From Coptis chinensis (lineage: Eukaryota > Streptophyta > Magnoliopsida > Ranunculales > Ranunculaceae): a stretch of DNA of 64,000 bases. The position numbers and the translations under genes were made by a program. Shown in pieces: positions 57,981 through 64,000 of this stretch (its first letter is position 1; each line of letters opens with the position of its first letter). The stretch is from NCBI GenBank assembly GCA_015680905.1, contig CM027379.1:93457501-93521500 (forward strand), given 5' to 3'. Under the pieces are notes generated by a model, which did no database searches, was not told the origin of the DNA, and saw nothing but the letters and a program-made list of their open reading frames with translations.

Positions 57981-59690
57981 ACGTACAAAAAGTCAACACC
58001 ATCTTTGAGTCTACACAAATTGTAGAACCTTCGGTTGCTCCATATACAAAGTTTGAAGACCTGCTGCCTAAGCAAGTATTCATTACTCAAGATGAGGACA
58101 CCCTAGAAGCTTTTATCGACATACCAACCACCCCGGTACTTAAATCTCTTCCTCCTGAGTTAAAATATAATCAACTTGATCTGGATGGTAGCCATCTGGT
58201 AATTATATCTTCTCTATTATCTAAAGAGGAAGAGACACGTTTAATCAGGGTTATTAAGGAACATCGTTTTGCGATTGGTTGGTCCCTAGCCGATATTAAG
58301 GGAATTGACCCGAATATGTGCACTCACCGTATCCATTTGGAGGATAACGCAAAGACTTCTCGCGAACCTCAGCGTCGTTTGAACCCGGCCATGAAAGAAG
58401 TGGTCAGGGAAGAAGTCTTACGGTTACTTAATGCGGGTATCATATACCCAATCTCTGATAGCGAATGGGTCAGTCCCATTCATGTAGTTCTAAAAAAATC
58501 AGGGATTACAATGGTACATAATACCAAAGGTGAATATGTTGCCACACATGGTCCTATGAAATAGAGGATCTGTATTGATTACAGATGTTTAAATACCATG
58601 ACACGAAAGGATCATTTTCCATTACCCTTTATAGATCAGATGCTAGAACGTCTAGCTGGTCATGCTTTTTACTGTTTTTTGGATGGCTACTCTAGCTATT
58701 TCCAAATTATTATTGATATTGATGACCAAGAAAAGACTACCTTTACATGTCCTTTTGGAACATACGCCTATAAACGAATGCCTTTTGGCCTTTGTAATGC
58801 TCCTGGTAACTTCCAACTGTGTATGCTTCATATATTTAGTGACATGGTAGAGCATTTCATGGAAGTATTCATAAATGATTTTTCTATCTATAGAGACTCT
58901 TTCACTGACTGTCTGTCTAACCTATCTAAGGTTTTGACACGGTGTGAAGAGAAGAGTCTAGTTTTAAATTGGGGAAAATGTCATTTCATGGTAAAAAAAA
59001 AGGGCATAGTACTAGGTCACATTGTATCTAGTGATGGCATAGAAGTTAATAAGGCCAAACTAGATAAGATAGCGACTCTACCTATACCACGAACTGTCCG
59101 TGATATTAGAGCCTTTCTAGGCCATGCGGTTTATAGGCGCTTTATCAAAGATTTTTCGAAAATAGCTAGGCCGCTAACTAATATACTTTTAAAGGATGCC
59201 ATCTTTGATTTTAATTTTAACTATAAACAGACTTTTAAAACTTTAAAAACCGCATTAACTTCTGCACCCATTATACAGCCTCCCGATTGGTCTAAACCTT
59301 TCGAACTCATGTGTGATGCTAGTGATTATACAGTTGGTGCTGTCTTGGGACAAAAACTAGATAATAAATCCACTATTATTTATTATGCTAGTAAAACTCT
59401 AAACGATCCTCAAAGGAATTATACAACTACTGAAAAAGAATTCTTAGCTGTCGTTTATGCTTTAGATAAGTTTCGTCCTTATTTGGTTAGTTCTAAGACC
59501 CTAGCTTACACCGACCATGCAGCCCTTAGGTACCTTCTCACAAAGAATGATGCTAAGCAAAGATTAATCCGATAGATTCTCCTTCTGCAAGAGTTCACAT
59601 TAGAAATAAAGGATAAAAGAGGGGTGGTCAAAAACGTAGTTGCCGACCACTTATCTAGACTGACAAACAACGATGATAGTGATTCGGAGT
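57981..59690 (+). pseudogene. pol: Athila copy 2 reverse transcriptase and RNase H, broken
   Basis: RT motifs in order: SLADIKGIDPNMCTHRIHLE, NPAMKEVVREEVLRLLNAGI, SEWVSPIHVVLKKSG, a stop at about 58562, RICIDYRCLN, FLDGYSSYFQI, RMPFGLCNAPGNFQ, then FMEVFINDFSIY where the catalytic Y/F-x-D-D is now F-I-N-D. RNase H (about 59290-59575) reads LMCDASDYTVGAVLGQ, TTTEKEFLAVVYALDKFRPY and AYTDHAALRYL, keeping D, E and D. A stop at 59573 replaces Trp. The Asp-to-Asn change alone would abolish DNA synthesis. Confidence 0.92.
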
Positions 59691-61034
59691 CCATACCCAA
59701 CTCTTTTCCTGATGAGTATTTGGATGCTATTTTTTCTATACTATGGTATGCTGACATCGTGAATTATTTAGCGGCTGATGCTATTCCTTATGATTGGTCA
59801 AGAAATGAACGTAAGAAGTTCTTGGCCAGAGTTAAGCTATACTCACCGATGAGCCCTACCTTTTTAAGTATTGTACAGATCAGATTATTCATCGTTGTAT
59901 TCCCCAGTGGAAATATAATGAGGTTCTCTCATTCTGCCATGAAAAAGAGTGTGGTGGCCATTTCAGTGGTATGAAAATAGCTGCTAAAATTCTACAATGT
60001 GGGTTTTATTGGCCTACTCTCTTTAAAGATCCCCAAGTACATTGCAAGGCGTGCATTCGTTGCTAACAACTTGGGCGAATCACAAAGCGTAATATGATGC
60101 CATTGAATCCAATCATGGTGGTAGAAATTTTTGACGTATGAGGCATTGATTTCATGGGTCCCTTTCCAGTTTCCCACTGCTTCATCTATATTCTAGTTGT
60201 CGTGGACTACGTGTCTAAATGGATAGAGGCCATGACTTGCTGTAGCAATGACCATAAGACAGTTGTGTTTTTTGTTAAAGAGTATATTTTCTGTCGATTT
60301 GGCATTCCCAAGGCCATCATTAGTGATGGTGGAACACATTTTTGCAACAGAGTTGTTGCATCTCTTGTGAAGAAATATGGAGTTACACATAAGGTAGCAA
60401 CTCCGTATCATCCACAAACTAGCGGACAAGTAGAAGTTTCTAATAGGGAAATCAAAAAGATCTTAGAAACAACTATAAATCCTGATAGGAAAGACTGGTC
60501 AAAGCGTCTATCTGATGCCTTATGGGCATATAGGACTGCTTTCAAAATTCCTATAGGTATGTCTCCTTTTAGACTTGTATTTGGGAAACATTGTCATTTG
60601 CCCGTTGAATTGGAGCACCGTGCTATGTGGGTTATAAAAAGCCTTAACTTCAATTTTGATGAGGCGGGTGTCAAGCGCAAGTTGCAATTGAATGAGCTTG
60701 AAGAAATCCGTAGCGATTCTTATGACCTCGCAAAAGATTATAAAGCTAACATGAAACGTGTTCATGATAAGCAAATTTTGCGCAAAGAATTTGTGGTAGG
60801 TCAAAAGGTCTTACTTTACAATTCCCGTCTACATATTTTTCCAAGGAAATTAAAACCCGTTGAATTTGGTCCTTTTCTCGTTATCAAGTCACCCCTTTAC
60901 GGGCAATCACCTTGGTAAATCCCAAGGACAACAATACCTTTCAAGTAAATGGCCAACGGTTGAAACATTTTCACGAGCTATTGTCCCCTGATGTAGAGGA
61001 AGTCCTTTTACAGGATCCTGTCTATGAGGACTGA
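59691..61034 (+). pseudogene. Athila copy 2 integrase, broken
   Basis: The zinc-binding region is partly readable (CGGHFSGMKIAAKILQCGFY, CKACIRC then a stop). The catalytic core starts GIDFMGPF (60142), then [16 protein letters not shown] and PHQTSGQ-like [17 protein letters not shown] with the D-D-E residues. The C-terminal part ([20 protein letters not shown], then FGPFLVIK) is a GPF/Y-type module; after a frame change it ends at a stop at about 61034. Stops also occur at about 60063 and about 60139. Confidence 0.9.
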
Positions 61035-62069
61035 CCTTTTTCATTGGTGTACTTCCTTTCATTTCCATATATTGGTAAGTGTATCATTAAGATAACCGGG
61101 CCCTCCCTATGGAGTGTGTGGCTGTAAGTACCGGATCCTAAGTCCACGTTTAACATAATTCACGTTTTCCACTCTTGCATGTTTTCTCGGTTTTTGAGTC
61201 ATGTCCCTCTATAGTATGAATTATGCATTTAATGCTTTCTTGTTTTCTTATATTAAATTTTATTCATAAAAAATAAAAATAAAAAAATTTGTTAAAATCA
61301 CAAACATAGTAAGTTAAGAAGTCTCGGGAATCTGACTTTAAAAGACCCACTTTTTAAAACAAATTTTCTCAACTCTGTGTCTAAAATTTGTTTGGGGGTG
61401 GGGTGCTTGTTCCATCCTGGATTATTCAACTCTCCAATTGTGTTGGTTAGACCGTTTAATTGTATTACGATTCGGGGTGACATTATTTATGAAATTAGAT
61501 TTCATTCGTTAGCATAACTTACGTCATGCACGCACTTCGAGGTATTTTCTATCTTCTTACATGTCACCAACGGTCGGACTAGAGCATTGTATGGATCATT
61601 GGATTGGAAATTCTCTCCTGATCATTTCCATACCTCATTCGCAAAAATCGGCCTGGTAACGAAGCGGCAATTTAAGTTTGAAGTTGCGCGAAATATCGAA
61701 AAATCAAAATCCGAAAATCAAGTGGGCTTGGGCCCAACTACGCACGCACGTGCGTCTCTTTCCTTCACACCAACAGTTGTGATTCCATTCTCCAAACCGC
61801 CATTACCAAACATCAAAGCTTCAAAAACCTAACCTAAAAAAAAATAAGAAACCTAAATACACCTACGCCCAAAGTTAAAACCCACCCCAAATCTCCTCCT
61901 AACTACAACCACCACCACCTCCACCAACTTAAACAACCAAACACCACCAAAAATTCAAAAATTTCGACTGCCACCACCACCACCGCAGCTCCTGCCATTA
62001 TTTTTAGTTAGGGTGTTTCAAAACAAGTCCCCTACCTTATTCAAACCCACACATCTTATAAAAACTCCA
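61035..62069 (+). other. Athila copy 2 spacer between pol and 3' ORF 1
   Basis: Shares long stretches with copy 1 (45530-46530), including GGGCCCTCCCTATGGAGTGT and a G-rich PPT-like run at 61388-61402 (TTTGTTTGGGGGTGG). The end is CA-rich (61850-61990), leader-like. Confidence 0.7.
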
Positions 62070-63197
62070 ATGGCTCAAAGACGTCGGATATTGCCGGAGC
62101 ATGCTTTTACTACAGACCACTTCGCGCCGTTTTACGGTGACGATATGGTTAGGAGAGACTGGAGTGGTTTGTGGTACTCGACAGACGATTTTTACCACGA
62201 AGATTAGGTCCAAGAGTTTTATAGGACGAGGGAGTTGAATGGGGATCGAATTTTTGTTAAGGTGGCTGGGAGGAGGAGAGAGGTTACTACTGGGTTGTTG
62301 GTTGAGATTTTAGGCTTTCCACCTAGACACCATCTCGATGCCACATTACAGGATTTCCAGTTTACTGTTGTAGAACCTTTGATGAACGCGACTGTTGCGG
62401 AAAGGAACTACAATGCGAGCTCGCATTGTGTTCGCCAGTCGTCTCTCCGAACCAACCGGTATTTCAGCTTTCGGTGGATTGGTAGGAATGTCATAGGGAA
62501 GGAGAAAGTCGGTGATATCGGTCCGAATCGCCTTCACGTTCTATGGATACTCCAGAGCGAAGTATGAGTTCTGTATTTTGGAGTTTTGCGTAACATGATT
62601 ATGGGAGTTGGAAAAAGTATTGCACCTCTCCCTGTTTTGATAACGAAGATCATGATAACCTTGAGAGCGACTCCGAGGTCTGATAGGATTTGCCTGAAGG
62701 AGCACCGAAATCATCATATTTATACGAAGTGTATCCAGAGAGTTTGGAGGTTGCCTGAAGAGAGGGTAGTCGAGGAAAGTGACTCGGAGGATGAGGATGA
62801 CACGACATGTTTTGATGTTGATGCCTTGGAGAGGTGTAGGTCGGATGCAGAACGCATGGCTGTGATTCACCGTGGCATGTGTTCTCTCAATACTATTTGT
62901 GAAGACCTCCAAACTAGGCAAGCTACCATGCATCATAACTTCGAGACTCGTGCCCGGCGCGAGGATGAGCGGTGGGAACAGAAGAGGGCCGAGATGGACG
63001 CTCAGCGCCAGTTCCGAGATGACATGCTTGCACGCTTCCCACCCCAGGGGGGTTCTTCTTCGGAGGAGCAGTTTGTGAGGCACGAGCGTCGTCGCCGCAA
63101 GACAGATGGCTCTGGCTCATCAGAAGCCCAAGGGCCATCTGCTTCTCGAGCGCATTCCACTACTAGCAGCGAGTGGTTTAGGGATCTAATGAATTGA
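62070..63197 (+). pseudogene. Athila copy 2 3' ORF 1 (putative plant transposon protein), broken
   Basis: ATG at 62070 (MAQRRRILPEHAFTTDHFAP). The body continues VRRDWSGLWYSTDDFYHED, then a stop at 62205. It goes on as RIFVKVAGRRREVTTGLLVE with ILGFPPRHH, NATVAERNYNASSHCVRQSS and RLHVLWILQ, then after a frame change MGVGKSIAPLPVLITKIMIT, VVEESDSEDEDDTTCFDVDA and a charged helical tail to WFRDLMN. It is the better preserved of the two copies, with one stop and one shift. The Ser/Asp/Glu patch and the basic C-terminus suggest a nuclear or nucleic-acid-associated protein, but that is inference. No transmembrane segment is seen. Confidence 0.75.
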
Positions 63198-64000
63198 TTT
63201 GTTTTATTGTATTTGTTTTTATTTAGTACGGATGTAAAAAGATTAGTTCAATAATTAAATTTGAATTTGGTTATCGTATGTTATTTGGAATTCAATTTTA
63301 ATATAAGTTGGTTAATTTCGAATTATGCGTTGTTCTTATCATTAATCCCACCATCCCGAATTGTTTAGGGGTGGTATTATTTAGCCTAACATAATTCGTT
63401 ATATGATCATCTATTTTCAGAAGTTGTTTTGGAGTGAGGGTTGAGAATATTGCCGATATGGGCATCGCTATAAATAGATATAGTGTTAGGATGAAATCTC
63501 GATAAATTAGGCAGTATCTAACCTAAATTCAACCTAAAAGATATTAGGTTTGTTTTGGAATAGAGAATATGGGTTGTTTCCGTTTTCGGTTTTGGAAATT
63601 TTATTATTTCCTAATTGCCTGCCTTAAAACTTTTTGGGTAACTTCCTGATTCGTTTTAGCAACTTAAATCCTATAAAAACTACATTCATTCTACACTCAC
63701 AACCCGAACTACATCTCACATTCATCTCTCACGTTTCATTCCCACTTTACCTTATTTTTCCTTCGCGACCGGGTCTCACACGGCTCCCCGAAGCACTCGC
63801 CCAGTGGAGCACCACCTCCTCTCAAAGACGCCGAGGAATTCTACCCCGAGACTGCGACCTCTCTCCAAAGACAAACCCTGAAGCCACCTGCTTCCAAAAC
63901 ACTGAATTCCAGTTTTCATCCCGAACGCACCCCCCGCCCATCCCAGCTAAAGTGCACCCTCGCCCAAGTGCCTGAATTGAAACTCAACAGGCGCACCCGC
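63198..64000 (+). promoter_or_regulatory. Second promoter and GC-rich leader of Athila copy 2, cut by window end
   Basis: Matches copy 1 47665-48480. A G-rich run TTGTTTAGGGGTGG is at 63361-63374, TATAAAAA at 63672-63679, then CATTCTACACTCACAACCC and a GC-rich stretch from 63770. The second 3' ORF, if present, lies beyond 64000. Confidence 0.6.

Larger units (their letters stand above)
53718..64000 (+). mobile_element. Athila-family element, copy 2, inserted in same LINE; 3' end outside window
   Basis: 5' LTR, primer-binding site, leader, gag, protease, RT, RNase H, integrase, 3' ORF 1 and the start of the second GC-rich leader are present. The 5-bp flank on the left is AAGGT; the right flank is not in the window. 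It has the same family-specific LTR start and leader as copy 1 but a more complete pol. Confidence 0.93.

Overview
This is AT-rich nuclear DNA from a flowering plant, most likely a eudicot. Evidence: one intact intron-less PPR-DYW gene, plant-type decayed copies of SEC23, an F-box/LRR gene and mitochondrial adrenodoxin reductase, and plant-specific LTR elements (Tat with antisense ORFs, Athila with extra 3' ORFs, a chromovirus-like solo LTR), a plant L1-type LINE and hAT MITEs. No species-level call is possible from sequence alone. I saw no bacterial features, CRISPR array, rRNA or convincing tRNA gene.

Left third (1-22594): mostly non-coding, with gene relics. A SEC23 (COPII coat) fragment with two frame breaks lies at 1412-2053. 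A decayed RNase H domain (6067-6330) ends about 50 bp before a solo LTR of about 4.3 kb (6387-10684, target duplication AATCC) that carries two internal tandem-repeat arrays. A hAT MITE (11705-12513, 8-bp duplication) and a composite A-B-A repeat array (13170-14445) follow. The only intact protein-coding gene is the 660-codon PPR-DYW gene at 18242-20224, resembling Arabidopsis At5g44230. Next to it on the minus strand is a broken exon of NADPH:adrenodoxin oxidoreductase.

Middle (22595-38650): a 12.5-kb Tat-lineage Ty3/gypsy element with equal-length 554-bp LTRs (about 5% divergent by hand count), degenerate gag-pol with a second (archaeal-type) RNase H, a 137-bp tandem array, and two antisense gene-like regions. 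It was inserted into a minus-strand reading frame that is open on both sides of the insertion. Beyond it lie a stretch of repeated GCCA-TTGAAG-TGGC motifs, a SINE-like stretch, a second hAT MITE, a foldback MITE and an F-box relic cut off by a LINE.

Right part (38650-64000): a nest. A 5'-truncated L1-type LINE is split by two Athila-family elements. Athila copy 1 (40011-52806) has both LTRs and the duplication CATAT; removing it restores the LINE reading frame. Athila copy 2 (53718 to beyond the window) lies about 0.9 kb further along the LINE. Copy 2 has gag, protease, RT, RNase H and integrase, all damaged. Copy 1 lacks RT-RNase H-integrase and has instead about 0.8 kb of unrecognised sequence fused in frame. 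Both carry a 3' ORF of the putative plant transposon protein type. Copy 1 has a second such ORF behind its own TATA box and a GC-rich repeat leader that resembles the leader in front of gag. This modular 3' end is the most unusual structure in the window.

Functionally, only the PPR gene looks able to act in the cell (organelle RNA editing). Everything else is decaying mobile DNA or relics of duplicated genes, as in gene-poor, repeat-rich chromatin.
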